From: Antedon bifida
Lineage: Eukaryota; Echinodermata; Crinoidea; Comatulida; Antedonidae
DNA: 64,000 bases
NCBI GenBank assembly: GCA_963402885.1
Contig: OY727098.1
Coordinates: 9,038,717-9,102,716, forward strand
Direction: 5' to 3'
Both the position numbers and the translations under genes were made by a program. The notes beneath the pieces were generated by a model. The model searched no databases. It was not told the DNA's origin and saw nothing but the letters and a program-made list of their open reading frames with translations. Positions 13,121-25,417 of this stretch are shown in pieces (position 1 is the first letter of the stretch; each line of letters starts with the position of its first letter).

Positions 13121-13800
13121 ACTTTGTAAATATAAAAACTACTTTGTAAATATAAAAACTACTTCCTAAATATAACAAGGCCATATACATGGCTGCAGTC
13201 GCGTGCTAAAATTTGAGTTAGTGTTTACCGACCGACCAACCAGCCATCCGACCGACATAATGAGCTGTAGAATCGCGTTGCACGCAATTAAAAACTACTT
13301 CGTAAATGTAAAAACTATTTTGTAAATATAACAACTTTTTCCTAAATATAAAAACTTTTCCTAAATATAAAAACTTTTCCTAAATATAAAAACTTTTCCT
13401 AAATATAGAAACTTTTCCTACATATAAAACTTTTCCTAAATATAAAACTTTTCCTAAATATAAAAACTTTTCTTAAATATAACTTTTCCTAAATATAAAA
13501 ATGTGTCCTAAATATAGAAACTCCCTCCTAAATATAAAAACTTTTCTTAAATATAATAACTTTTCCTAAATATAACAATTTTTCCTAAATATAAAAACTC
13601 CTTCCTAAATATGAAAACTACTTTCTAAATATAAAAACTATTTCGTAAACATAAAAACTACTTTTTTTTAAATTATAAAAACTACTTCCTAAATATAAAA
13701 ACTACTTTTAAATATAAAAACTACTTGTAAAATATAAAAAACAACTTCCTAATAAAAACTACTTCCTAAATATAAAAGCTCCTTCCTAAATGTTAACTAA
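13121..13800. repeat. ~20 bp minisatellite
   Basis: About 30 tandem units of an 18-21 bp motif close to ACTTTTCCTAAATATAAAA, drifting between TTCC, TTGT and TTCG variants. It is interrupted at 13178-13290 by a dispersed repeat (AAGGCCATATACATGGCTGC, then AGTCGCGTGCT) that also occurs at 29767-29800 and, partly, 25817-25936. The array continues after the insertion, so the dispersed repeat landed within it. Confidence 0.85.
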
Positions 13801-15551
13801 TTCCTACTATCCTAAAATCTAACCCTCTGAATAATCTCTCACAAATTAATTTGCTTGTGTACATTATTGTTTTGTTCAAATAACATTCACTTCTCAATAT
13901 GTAACCAGACTATGGGTCTATTATAGAACCTAACCCACTGAATACTATCTGTCAAATTAAATCTGAAGAAACTTTAATGTCCTATAGTGATAATTGAGGG
14001 TGATTGCTGTATTCATAGCTATGCTATAGTGAATTATATCAATAGCATGAGTTATAGCAATTGCAGCAATAGCAACTATAGCAGAACATCTAATTGAAGG
14101 TGTTAGCTTTAGTCATAGCTATTATGATACTTAGTGAGTATCATAATATATATAGCATAACATATCAGCAGGCTCCAGATCCTACCGATCCAGGCTTCAG
14201 GTTATAAATCTATTTTTACTTTAAACCAGAAAATAGTCATGATGTTCCCTTAATATTTCCAAAAGAATGTAGTAGAGGCCTTTGGTAATTATTCAACAAT
14301 TTCAATTTCGTTTTAACTAAATTATAGATTACTAAAAAGGAATAATAACCTTGAAATTTTGTATGCTAAAAAGAGAAAAGTATTCGACAAATCGACTAAA
14401 ATTCAGTTATCAATACTTCCTGTTTTGGCGCACTATATTGCAATCTATAAAATGTATTGCTGTTTCCAGGTCTCCTGTTTCTAATAGTCCTTTAGCAATA
14501 TTGATATTCCATCATGGATGAGACCCAGGATACATTTATCACGTCATCAATGACGCAATAAATTATATTTATTGCATCTGGTTTACAAATAGCCGTCCGA
14601 GGAGAGTTGAACAAGTTAAAAAGTCCACAAAATACGAAATGCATATCAATATAAATTAAAATGGAAGTTTAATTGGAAGAAAACACTACTTTCAAATAAC
14701 AAAACATGAACACTAATGGTATCTAAAAATTCCACTATTAAAAAAATCACGGGTTTCAGTTTTTTTAGGCCTTCCTAAAATCTTTTTTTTGTTGGCCATA
14801 ATAATAATCAGATAATAGATGTGAAAGAAAGTTTTCTTGGTCAGTTTATGATTATTATATGATTATGAATCTGACAGAAAATTCGCTCCTGTTTTTCCTG
14901 TTATTCAATTCAATATATATATAAATCCAAAGGCAAATTACTGAAAAAATGACAATACTGTGGGTATCAGTGGCTGGATCTCAATGGAGATACAAAAAAA
15001 AAGCGAAAAGCTAAATCAAAACGATAAAGTAAACAGCCAGAAAAGTTAGCAGAGCTTTCGGGCAACACTAGCCCTTCATCAGTGCAAGTGAGGGAATTTG
15101 GATAAAGTCATAGCATATGAGTTGGCAAGTGCTGCCTGGGTGGACAGGAATAAAAGAAATATAACAATAGAAACAACAACACAGAATAAGTTCAGAACGA
15201 TAAAGATGGAAAAGTCGCAATAACCGAGATTCGAACACGGATGATTGTTCAAATTCGATTGGAGAGAATCCTTTAGGCCCACATCCTCGTCGTGGTATGG
15301 CGAAACATAGATATATATTCATAACTATCAAAATGTACTAAAAAAGTTTAGCAGTTAGCCCATTTTTGTTCAGCTTTGATAAAGTTACATGCATGTTCAT
15401 ATTTTATTAAATTGGAAAGTTCCGTTTTGTATATGTTCCATATTGTTTGTGAAACGTTTTCTTCGTTTAATGAAAATTATTATAGGTTATACATGACTTA
15501 TATATAACAAGAAATATTTCTTACAAAAAACGCTGCTTGCTTGTTGACGTA
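13801..15551. other. Gene-poor interval
   Basis: AT-rich sequence in which only the interspersed repeat at 14957-15083 stands out. No supported exon on either strand. Confidence 0.4.
14957..15083. repeat. Interspersed repeat, partner of 3590-3722
   Basis: Reverse-complement copy of the 3590-3722 repeat: GGTATCAGTGGCTGGATCTC at one end and GGGCAACACTAGCCCTTCAT at the other. Confidence 0.65.
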
Positions 15552-15850
15552 ACAGTTTTAAAGATATATTGTCCCCCTGAAAAATGTTTTTAATTTCAAA
15601 TTTGTTTTTGAATGTGTCATTTTATTGTCACATAAATAGTTATTCACGTTAACCAACCAATTATTTACCTGAAAAAATGTAATTTAAAGCAAAAAATACT
15701 TAAATTGTCAGACAATGGTTTTTGGGTTATAATTAAACGTTTCTTTTCTCTTTTTATACGTGAATAAATATTTTTGTTCTAGAAGTGAATAACTTTTGTA
15801 TTTGAAGTAAAATACAACAAGAATTCATACTTTAATATGTCATAAAAAGA
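15552..15850. mobile_element. Decayed fragment of the TTAA MITE family
   Basis: Begins TTAAAGATATATTGTCCCC, matching the left end of the element at 1122-1659 with two changes. It then shows the same kind of internal sequence (GTGTCATTTT, AATAGTTATT, GTGAATAACTTT). No intact right terminus was found, so the right boundary is approximate. Confidence 0.5.
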
Positions 15851-17904
15851 TGATGTGCCTAAATAATTTAAATAAAAATGATGTCTAAATAATAATACTT
15901 AATTATTATTACTCAATTTCTGTCACTTTAGTTTATTTTATTGCTAAGGTCAAGTCACTTCATCAAGCCTAAATGCTTCAAGTGTGAACAAATTGTTTCC
16001 TACAAACAAAAACTTTACTATTATATGGACTGTTTTGATAATAATTCAATGATTATCTGACAGCGAATTACAGTATTATAATATCGGTCTAGATTGACAG
16101 TCAAATGGGACTCATTGTAAATACCAGAAATAATGTTTTGATTATTTGACAGTGAATTAGGCCTATTATAATACTGGCCTAGGTTGACAGCAAGAACAAA
16201 GTCATTATTTATTGAACAAGATTTTACAGATTACTGTCTACATGCATCTATTAATACTGTATTATCAGCAAATTTTTTCATAGACTCTCTTCTCCCAGAC
16301 GTGCTTTGGGGTTTGTAATTTTAGCATGACCCGTCCTAGTTTACAAATTATCAAAAACGCCTCTAGAACTATAACTGCTGCTTTAGCTTCTGAATGAGTA
16401 GTCCTCTTGGGAAGTAACTGGCTAAAGCAGCAGCGTGAAAACAGAAAATAGAAATTAACTCATTTATGAGTTTGTTGTTAGTATTCCATACAATGTTGAT
16501 CAAACTATACAATTGATGGCGTGTTTCGTTTGCAGGGAAACACGTTACAAACTACAAAGGTTAAATATGTTTTATTAGAAATGTTGCAGGTCAAAGGTCT
16601 ATATTGACCAATAATAGCAATATTTATGTTCATACAGTAGTTGTAATATAATTATTTTAATAAATGGAATATGTTCAGTTGGAAAATTCTCCTATGTACA
16701 GTTGACCAATTTGGTTTAGTTTGTCGTTGTATGTCTAGGCCTATATTTGTCTAATATTAACCTAGAAAGGTTTAGAAATTGAAACAGATAAATATAAGAA
16801 CTTCTTCAAACGGTTATTTAGATCGTTGATCTCTGAAATAATTGAGAAACTTTTTTTGTTTGAAGAGATTGTATTGAATATGTTCTGAAACTGCTGTTTT
16901 CCTTCCATGTTTTATTATTTTATTCTGGGATTTATTTACAGCTAATAAACTTTTATAAAAAAAATTATCATTTGGTTGCTGGATTAAGTAACATAACGTA
17001 TCTATTCATTCGCTAGGAAATGTAAATACTGCTGGGACAGTCCCATGACAGAATAATTTAATTCGTTTGGACGAAAAACTCCAGGAAAAATTAAAACGAA
17101 AAATGTAACAAAACAGGCAGGTGTTCTCAATGAATATGTAATGTTAAGCTATAGTATTTTACGGAGTGACATTACATGAACTTTAAGGACTACACAAATA
17201 GATAGGCTTACATATTTCTTTGAAAGAGAATATTTTTACTGGCATTTCTTGTTTATTGTTACACAGGGTAGTAAACACCTGGCGCGTGGTTAAGTAATGT
17301 CTGCTTCTCTTCCTCAATTGTCAATTCTTGGTCACACTGTTGAGGAATTGGTTTTTATCACCTGTCACACTTCCCATTTATCTTGTATGAAGCTTTTTGT
17401 TTGTATATTCGTATTTAATTGTGTTTGTGGAAACTCCTTTTCTTGTGGCTCTGATCAGGTGTTCATGAATACCCAATTCATTTTAGTGAATCTAATGGCT
17501 CTAATGCATCTTAATTTGTTCTTGGTTCCAATTCGAGACAGTAGTGCAAAAAATGAAATAAGCCTCTTGCAAATGGGTTCCCGCTCGTTGTCACCTGGCA
17601 TTTTGCCACCCGGCCCATTGCCACCTCCTCTTTTGTCATTGCCACCCGACCAAGTCCAATGCATTAATATTCATCAATCAATATTTTAAAAAAGTCTTAG
17701 GAAACTATGGAGGTTTTTCCCCTGGTGATGAGCTAGCGTATTACTTTGTGTTCAAATTGTGCAATAATATCATTGCGTAATTTTACGCACTTGTAAACTA
17801 TTTTACCGTTTTGTGTTGGGGCGACTGTGGCGGGGGCTTGACTTTGTTTTGGGGCGACTTGACTAGCATTCAGGATGGCATTTCGAGAAAAAAATGGGTT
17901 TGTA

Positions 17905-18030
17905 CACTTAATATTGGTAAAAAGATAAATATTTTGGCACACATGGTGTTTCATACATATAACACTTAAACTGGGAACACCCAGTATTTACATACAAAAT
18001 CCAAACGCTGACTGGAATACTAGCAACACG
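17905..18030. repeat. Interspersed repeat shared with 29668-29765
   Basis: Both segments contain GGTAAAAAGATAAATATTTT-like sequence (or its variant), then TTGGCACA, then ATGG(T/C)GTTxCATAC, then CGCTGACTGG-type sequence in the same order and spacing. Divergence is substantial; class unknown. Confidence 0.45.
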
Positions 18031-18193
18031 AGACAATAATTAGATACTTGGGGCAAGAATAAGATCATAGCTGCGCTCCTGATCTCTGGTCTCGATAATA
18101 GAGGGCATTGTTGAATATATTTTTTTTTTCCAAGACCGAACATCTCATGTTTTTACTTCAGATATATCATGTAACTGTATAAGGCTAACACTG

Positions 18194-18233
18194 TATATTT
18201 TTTATACACCGTGTCCGTGTGTATAAAAAATAT
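18194..18233. repeat. Short hairpin
   Basis: TATATTTTTTATACAC and GTGTATAAAAAATAT form an inverted repeat with a loop of about 8 bp. It may be a MITE remnant; no RNA function is claimed. Confidence 0.5.
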
Positions 18234-19145
18234 GATGGTGTATATTGGTGATTTCAACAATTCTTGTCTTTACATGTGACTCCGGGGTTGAGGACTTCAC
18301 GTTCTGGTGCGACTGTGAAGCAAATAACTGTAGGCTCCCCTACAGATTCCTTCTGAATTTAAAATAAGGAAACACAAAGCATGGGCTATCATCACATGCT
18401 AGTGTCAACACCTAATTTTACCCCAACCACAGCTCGCAGAATTCATTTTTTGTTATCCAAAGTTTGGTTGCCCTTATTTTCTTTTTAATTTTCCCACAAA
18501 TTTGTTCATTATTATAAAGAATACTATATATGACTCTAGCAGTACTACGACTGTACTACTACAGTAATATCAAAGGCATCTATCTATCATCAATTGACAA
18601 ATAAATATTGAAATATATATTGAGAGATGAACTGAAAATCTGAGTTTAAATACAATAGGAGGCCTTTATATGTAATGTTTTACAATAACAACTTCTTTAT
18701 TTACAACATTTTAGTATAGCAGTAAATTGTACATGCATTATCCTTGGAGTGTAGTACTGATTCTGTGAGCATTGCCAACCCTAACTTGATCAAAGTGAGT
18801 AAATTGACACATGTACAGTACTTGGATGAACAGAGTACTTGGATAAACAGAGTAAAAGTAAAAGTGTTTTCAAATTGGTATAACTAAAAACACACAAAAA
18901 AAAAATAACCATGAATTTTACAATTTTTAAACGTTTGGTATTTCCAAATAAATTTGTTGACAGGTTATAATAAATTATTTCAACACTGTTTTAGGTCATG
19001 CAATCATTTCTGATATCAAGCTTTTAACAAGTTTTCACATCTTTTTTTAAGTCAATCCAGGTTCACAATTCTTCCAATTTTCAAAATATATACAGTATTA
19101 TTCAATCTTTCTGCAGCTGACATTGACAATATAGATCTTATTATT

Positions 19146-21632
19146 TTAAAGTTTTCTATTAAGCCTTGCTTCTCGTAATGCCTTTTCCCGCTGTTCCAGT
19201 TGTTCCTTGATTGTGTCCTGTAGGAGTGGACTTGTAAACCAATTGGCTGCAAAATCATGAATACGGTCTGGACGTTTACTTAATACATCTCTATAAAAAA
19301 ATAATTTAAAATTGATCTTAAATAATTTGATAAAATAAAAATATCAATATTGTTAAGAAAAATATGCATATTTAGATTAATTTGAAATTACCCCAAAAAA
19401 GCTGCAAGTAATAAGTCTACTTCAGGATGTTCACGTAAATACTTCTCATTTGCAAGTCTTGTAGCAACCTAAATTATATATATATAAAAAAAGCTCTGCA
19501 TGATTGTGACTATGGTAGTACAGTACTAGTTTAGTAGCTATTGTCGATGAGGTCAAATTATTATCCAAAATAACTAAGGGCAACTAATTTCATGGTTAAA
19601 AAAGCACCGATCGCCTCATGCGTTGGCCCAATCGTCTCGTGTTCAGAACCATATTGGTCCAGATCGTCCTAGGCCTATTCGTTAGCCCGATTTTCTTAGT
19701 TCGCACAGGGCCTGATCGTCTGGATATTGTGATAAAGATAAAATCAAATTTTATATACGCCCTATACTGGAGTATGCTGTAGCTGTGAGGAATGGATGAC
19801 TAATCATCGATTAGCACACACAGCTTTTCTGTATTTTCTCTCATATACTCTCGACATCTGGAGGTTGCCGAGACACCTCTGAGGTAGTTGAGGGCATAAC
19901 CCTGGTTTTGTGCTGCCTTTCATGCCATGGTGGCTCACGCGTAATGAAGCACTTGGAGAAAGTGACTTTTGGAAACCTTGCTATTTTTATTCTTTTACAA
20001 ATTTTCGTGTACGATTTGTATATATTTATATCTTTTAACTATTAACTATTATTATGTCATGTATGTAAGGGAGTGGGCCAATTTTTTTTTTTTAGCCGAT
20101 TTTGAAAATTTAAAACCTCTAGATGGTTGGAAATGGCACTCTCACGTTATTATAAATGTATTAAAAATTGATATTTTAAATATCAAAACTGAGGTACTAG
20201 CCTATTAAAGGGTGAAATTTTCCCTATTTAGGCCTATTTTGAGTAAAAGCATAACAACAGGGCGTTTTGCGCAAGTCGGCGGGAAAAGGTGCTTTTCCAG
20301 GGCCGTCGACAGGACCTGTGGCGAAGCGAACTTTGTTAAACGACGCCCCAGATGGCCGGAAGAAATGGTACTCTCGCACATAAAATTCATGATAAATGGT
20401 ACCTCTATTGCAGGAAAAGACACTCTCATATGTAGCATGCTACCACTGAGCAAAACGATCATACTTTTTCCCTCCAATAAACACACATGACTAATTACAG
20501 GACAATATAACATTTTGTTGCCTATTTCATTCACTCAGTGTTTAGTTTTGATTGCGTTGCATTCAAGTTCAATGCGAACGTACATCTAGGGGAAGCCCCG
20601 AAAATGTAATGCTTATTATAGCTCAATATTTATTTACATCAATTTGTTGAAGAAATTAAATATATAAATAGGTATTGATACAGTTGGGTGGGTGACCTAG
20701 AAAAAAAATCGGTTGCTATAATGTATACTACAGTACACAGTTAGTGTAGGCCTACGATATTATTATTAACATATCCATTATGATGATGATCTGTAGGTAA
20801 CCACGGAATTCCATTTTTGACGTTTATACACCATTTATGCTTGCTGACTGCCAGCGATCTAAACAATAGGTAGGCCTACGCGGTTGTACTGTATGGCGGT
20901 GTCCTTTGTACGAATCGTTCTTGCCCCGAGTATGGGTACGATACACGCATCAATATCATGTCACATCCAGGGACCAAAATGGCAAATTTATTTTTCAGGT
21001 AAAAATAGGCAATTTATTTTGCAACTCTTACAAATTTACAGACAGCAACGGTAATGGTGAACTCTAATAAAAAGTAAATTAGCACGGCGCTGAAACAATG
21101 TATTTTAATCAAAAGTGAAAGTACTTTACTTTACTCTTTTTACGTTCTTTTCCCAAATTTTTGTTTCTCCAGATTTATAGGGGGGGGGGGCGTGCGGAGG
21201 GTGCGCCACTCACCCCCTGGATCCGCCACTGGGCTTTCTAGACTAAAGGGTCAATCGGGCCAATGCGAATAAATAAACAAAGTTGAATGAGTCATAGCCT
21301 AGGGCTGGGCCTAGATACAAAATCCTGGCGCCCAGGCCTACGCTATAATAAGTAGGTTAACTAGTTAGGCTAGACGGTGATAGGCCTAGCTATGTCTATG
21401 ATAGCCTAGGCCTATAGGCTAGCATAGCTAGGCCTAGGCCTATATCCTAGGCCTAGCTAGGCGCGGCCTGTTCACAACCTTCGTCGTCAAGGAGAAAAAA
21501 ACACAACAAAAAGAAGCGTGATTGCAGATCCCCTACTTTGAACTGATTTAGTTTATCTTGCTGCTCTTCACTTAGTGCCCCAAAGTCGTAATTTTCCATT
21601 CCGTGAGGTGGATTGTGATTTGGGACAGCCAT
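19146..21632 (-). CDS. RIIAD1: RIIa domain-containing protein 1 (RIIAD1), complete, three exons
   Basis: RIIAD1 is a small protein with an RII-alpha-like dimerisation/docking helix pair, the fold that binds amphipathic anchoring helices in cilia and sperm flagella. Exons on the minus strand: 21632-21537 (ATG at 21632-21630, 32 codons), 19468-19392, 19290-19146 (stop TAA 19148-19146). Phases join cleanly: Lys then intron then Val, and GG plus A makes Gly. The 105-residue product reads ALSEEQQDKLNQFK, then LANEKYLREHPEVDLLL, then LSKRPDRIHDFAANWFT, matching the family pattern IANEKYLRxHxEVExLI and FLxRPxNIxEFAADYFT, and ends in a charged helix rich in E, R and K. Human RIIAD1 is about 92 residues. 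The first intron is about 2.1 kb and contains dispersed repeats. No adjacent gene suggests co-regulation. Confidence 0.9.
20362..20495. repeat. Interspersed repeat copy in RIIAD1 intron 1
   Basis: Contains GGTACTCTCGCACATAAAAT and TTCATGATAAATGGTACC, as also found with changes at 26608-26660, then a CGATCATACTTTTTCC block comparable to 6448-6470. Three dispersed copies in the window; class unknown. Confidence 0.5.
21340..21475. repeat. TAGGCCTA-rich low-complexity tract
   Basis: Repeated overlapping TAGGCCTA, CTAGGC and GCTAGG words, largely self-complementary. Similar tracts lie at 56895-57110 and 57900-58010. Such tracts occur near the 5' ends of two genes here (RIIAD1, GTF2F1). Confidence 0.7.
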
Positions 21633-21639
21633 ACTGCCG

Positions 21640-22084
21640 CCGTTGCTTTGTAAAAAGCTGTTGCAATGTTATGGCAGGCAGGTAGCAGTCACAGCAGCAG
21701 CGCAGCATGCAGTCTAGCAGAGGAGGCTTGTTGTGTCAAGCTAGCCAACAAAGACAGCCCACTTCTATTTTCTCCAGCAATAACTATGAAACGCCGTTTG
21801 TGTATTTTTTTTTACTTATGACATTTATGGGGTACTAGAAATTAAATATTTTGTGAGAAAATGGCGGAATGCTCCTGGGATTGGTGGGATTATACTATGG
21901 TTCCTCCTTAGTCGTCCACTATAGGTTAGAGTAGGACCACTGGTCCCGTTTACTCAGCCCTCATATTTAAAATTTGAGTGTAACTCAATTACGATTTTTA
22001 AAATATAGTGACATTTGAAACTGTACTTGTGGGAAAATGGCGGATTGTTCATAGTTGTTTTCCCAGACAATATTACAGTAAGAA
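21640..22084. other. RIIAD1 upstream region
   Basis: GC-richer sequence directly upstream of the RIIAD1 ATG, then AT-rich sequence. The phrase AAAATGGCGGA occurs twice (near 21859 and 22036). No TATA box or other gene could be assigned. Confidence 0.35.
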
Positions 22085-23227
22085 ATAAAAGGTAAAACAA
22101 GTGAACAATAAATCATGCGAAGGACTTCTTTGGGCAAGTAAAATGAGAGACGATATAAATTCCAATATTTTTCGAAATTTTAGTTTCAATTTCTTTAATG
22201 TGGTGTATGAAGTTTAGTTCGTCGTCTATTTCTACTCCAAAAAAATTGGTATGCTTAACAAGAGGAATTTTGTGGGCGGCAAGGTAAACATTATGAGAGT
22301 TGTTAATCAAATCTTGGTGTCGAAAACCAAAAAGCATAAATAGCAATTGTTAATATTTATAAGTTTGTTTGCGTTAAAATAATAGTTCACGTTCTTCAAT
22401 TCCCTATTAAAAGTATTGCAAATAAAATCAAAATTAGTGTGTGAATAAAAAATGGTGGTGTCATCAGCATAAAGATAATAAGAAAGGATGTCAGATGCAT
22501 TAGGTAAATAATTGATATACAATCAAAAAGAAGAGACCCTGAGGAACACCACAAATAATAGGTTTAAACTCGGAAAAAACATTGTTGATATAAGTGCATT
22601 GAAGTCGATTGGACAGATAATCTTTAAAAAGGTCAAGAGTAATGCCACGGATACCATAGTTAAAGAGTTTTTGAAAGTAAAATAGTGTGATCAATAGTAT
22701 CGAATGCCTTAGACAGATCGATAAATAAACCAGACGAAAACAACTTATTATGAATTGCATCCACAATTTTGTTGGTAAGATCAATTACAAAAGAAGTGGA
22801 ATAGTTTTGTCTGAAACCATATTGTTTATTGTAGAGAATGTTGTGTCGGTTAATGAAATCATACGTACGGTCATAGATAAGTTTTTCAAGAATTTTTGAA
22901 AAGAAAGTAAGAACAGAAATTGGTCGATAATTGTTGGGATCAGATGTGTTACCTTTTTTAAATATAGTAGTGACCTTTGCTTTTAGGGAAAGGTCCTGTG
23001 GATAAAGATAAATTACAAATATGAGTAAGTGGAGAAAGAATAAGGTCTATTGATTTTTAACAACATTGCCACATATATCGTCAATTCCAGCAGCTTTATT
23101 GTTTTTGCAATTTTAAGAACCTCTTGTTCGAAACTGGAGATAAAAAAAGGGAATTTGGAGTAGGAGGACTAAGATAGTGATGAAAATATTGATAGAACTA
23201 GTTTCGATTTCTTTTGCTAATTCAGGC

Positions 23228-23727
23228 CCTATTATTATATTATTACTGCCTTTCCGCTGAAAAGTCTGCCGACATTTCCGCTTGGGCTGCTCCGTAAATC
23301 TCTTTTACTAGTTTCTTCCAGTCTGATCTTTCATTGGCTAGTTCTTTAAGTTGTTCATGTCTTTCTTGGTTTTCAATTTTCCGGGATACTTAATGTCTGT
23401 ATTATGCTTATAAAGGGTGAGTAGGTCGTTGCTGAGAGTTATTGGTAGGGTGGTTCTCGGTCTTCCTCGAAATTTTATATTGGTAGTGTTGCTGAAATAA
23501 TAATAGCTTATTGCTGTGTTGGCTGATGTACATGGGTCTTGTCTAAGTATGTGACCCAATAGTCTCCATCTTGCGTCGACTATTTCTAATGAAATCGGTT
23601 TTGTTCCTGTCCTTCTGTATAAATTTATGTTCGATATCCTGTCTGGGAACCTGATACCTATGATTTTGCGAAGTTGCTGTCTGTGAAATGTGTCGAGTTT
23701 ATGTGCTTCTTCTTTTGTGAGTCCTAT
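23228..23727 (-). mobile_element. Nested 5'-truncated LINE insertion with 5 bp target duplication
   Basis: Compared with 33198-33800, an extra 495 bp is present here between two CCTAT copies (23228-23232 and 23723-23727). On the minus strand it encodes the C-terminus of a LINE polyprotein: LLGHILRQDP, then KFRGRPRTTLP, then after a frameshift LANERSDWKKLVKEIYGAAQ and a stop, followed by a TAATAATATAATAAT tail. Truncation at the 5' side, a short repeat tail and a target duplication together are the signature of target-primed reverse transcription. It is a different, younger family than its host LINE. Confidence 0.85.
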
Positions 23728-24125
23728 ATTGGTAAAATGGTTGTTTAATAAGTTTTCGGGTCTTTTGTTAAATTTCCATTACTCATTATCTCAATGTTAG
23801 GAATTGTGTTGTTTGATGGTTTAAGTATAGAGTTTATAGTACGCCAAGTAGCTTTTATATTGGATTTGTTTTCATTAAAAAAGTTTTTATAATAATCCAC
23901 TATAACACTTTTTAGAAGATTATTTATCTTATTACGATACTTTTTGTATTTCAATATATTAGAGTTGAAAGGGTGCCGAATGCTCTTGAGAATCTAACAC
24001 AGGGACGTTCCTATCATATAGGGCTTTGTACTTTGCAAAAAAAGTATCATACGCTTCATTAGGGTCTAATTTATCTAAGACATCATGCCACGATGTTATT
24101 CACAGATCATTCCGAAAATGATGAA

Positions 24126-24805
24126 GGGGAAGGCGGGGCATGATGGGACAAGGGGCAAGATGGGACATGGCTGTATTTCGAAGGCTAACAGAGTAGAGGG
24201 GGTTATTTCTACATGCTTTATTACAGTCTTCATAATATACGTGTTGAGAAAATTTTGAGCGAGAAAAAACAAGTAATTCTTTAGTTTTTTAACAATAACT
24301 GATTTAGCGAACTACACAATTTTGGTCAGTAAGTTTTAACCACCAACTGAAAGTTTTTAACTGGTCATATTCATTCAAAATTAATGTTTTTTTAGAAAGG
24401 CGAGATACTACGTATTCATCCAAATGGACATTGGTCAGTCATGCATGGATAACACATAGCATTCACTTTGGTAAACTATTACTGTTGGTGGGGCAGCATG
24501 GGACACTATACTTGGGCATGCCCCAAAGTAGGTGTCCCGTCATGCCCCAAGTAATATTACATTGGAATTTACATATTAATTTAGCTGTCCCATCTTGCCC
24601 CGGAGGCTGGGGCACGATGGGACAAAAAGATATTTTTATGATCGCTCATAGGATATAAAATAAATGTGTGATACATAAAATATGTTCTATATTAACTCTC
24701 ACAGATACCACCGTTAGTATTATCAACTTTAACAGCAGAATTATTGTTGACAAAATGAAATGAAGTGATTTGAAAAAATGTGTCCCATTCTGCCCCGCCT
24801 TCCCC
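24126..24805. mobile_element. 680 bp TIR element with seven copies of a 16 bp motif
   Basis: Ends are inverted repeats of about 25 bp (GGGGAAGGCGGGGCA inward, with GATGGGACA or its near match). The orthologous sequence at about 33735 has the uninterrupted target, giving a 2 bp AA duplication. Inside, the motif GGGGCAnnATGGGACA occurs seven times in both orientations: 24135, 24152, 24490 and 24609 forward; 24533, 24586 and 24781 reverse (starts). The repeats look like binding sites for a transposase that is not encoded here. Superfamily unknown. Confidence 0.8.
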
Positions 24806-24884
24806 AATATTGTTTTCATTAAATTTTCTAAATTTGCGCTTCTATTTTTCTGTAGACTTACTTGGATTAGTAATGTTCACAGGT

Positions 24885-25221
24885 GCCACCAACATGAGTA
24901 TGGGAGCGCACAGTGCTAAATTAAATCGTATTTTTTATCACTGTGCGTGTGAGTGCCACAAACATGAGTAAGGGGAGCGCACAGTGCTAGGCTAAATCCT
25001 ATTTATTATCACTGTGCGCGAGTGCAACCAAATGGGCATAGTAGCGCACACTACTAAACTAAATCCTATTTATTATCACTGTGCGCGAGTGCGCAACCAA
25101 AGTAGGTATGGTAGCGCACAGTGCTAAACTAAATACTATGTATTATCACTGTGCGCGAGTGCAACCCAATTGGGTATAGTAGCGCACAGTACTAAACTAA
25201 ATCCTATTTATTATCACTGTG
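24885..25221. repeat. ~68 bp satellite with internal inverted repeat, block 1
   Basis: Five tandem units of about 68 bp. Each contains GCGCACAGTG and, some 25-30 bp later, CACTGTGCGC, so every unit can form a stem around TAAACTAAATCCTATTTAT-like loop sequence. The spacer reads GAGTGCAACCAAAATGGGTA with variants. Other blocks lie at 32690-33190, 33827-34223 and 35285-35735. Confidence 0.9.
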
Positions 25222-25417
25222 GTTCTAATCATCTTTTGATTCCGTCTCGAGGAACAAAAGCAATTTGACCCTAACATGAAGGTTAGATTATATGGCACGA
25301 TAGGTAAGAACAAAAATGTCAATAGTGATAAGAGTCGAAATAAAAAGAAAAAGTCTAAACCTACGTAAATCCTAACTATACACTCTAGGTTAATGGGATC
25401 ACCGACACGGCTTCAAA

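Larger units (their letters stand above)
15851..19145. other. Gene-poor interval
   Basis: No exon supported. The open frame at 17297-17689 contains a short repeated GCCACC tract and no domain I know. It also holds a repeat shared with 29668-29765 and a hairpin at 18194-18233. Confidence 0.4.
22085..24877 (-). mobile_element. CR1/Jockey-like LINE relic (linker and reverse transcriptase), 5' and 3' truncated
   Basis: Read on the minus strand, 24870-23730 encodes an endonuclease-RT linker (KYKKYRNKINNLL, then YYKNFFNENKSNIKATWRTI), and about 23200-22113 encodes fragments of a reverse transcriptase: FKDYLSNRLQ, GVPQG, the catalytic YADDT and a downstream LGVxIDxxLxxxxHI-type motif (here FFGVEIDDELNFIHHI). 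The frame is broken repeatedly, so it is dead. The endonuclease domain and the 3' end are missing. Two younger elements sit inside it (23233-23727 and 24126-24805). A second copy of its linker part at 33198-33800 lacks both insertions. Clade assignment is tentative. Confidence 0.8.

Noticed and set aside
17297-17689. 130-codon frame at 17297.
   Set aside because: Hydrophobic and Cys-rich at first but with no family pattern, and its end is a short GCCACC simple repeat. No splice-supported extension.
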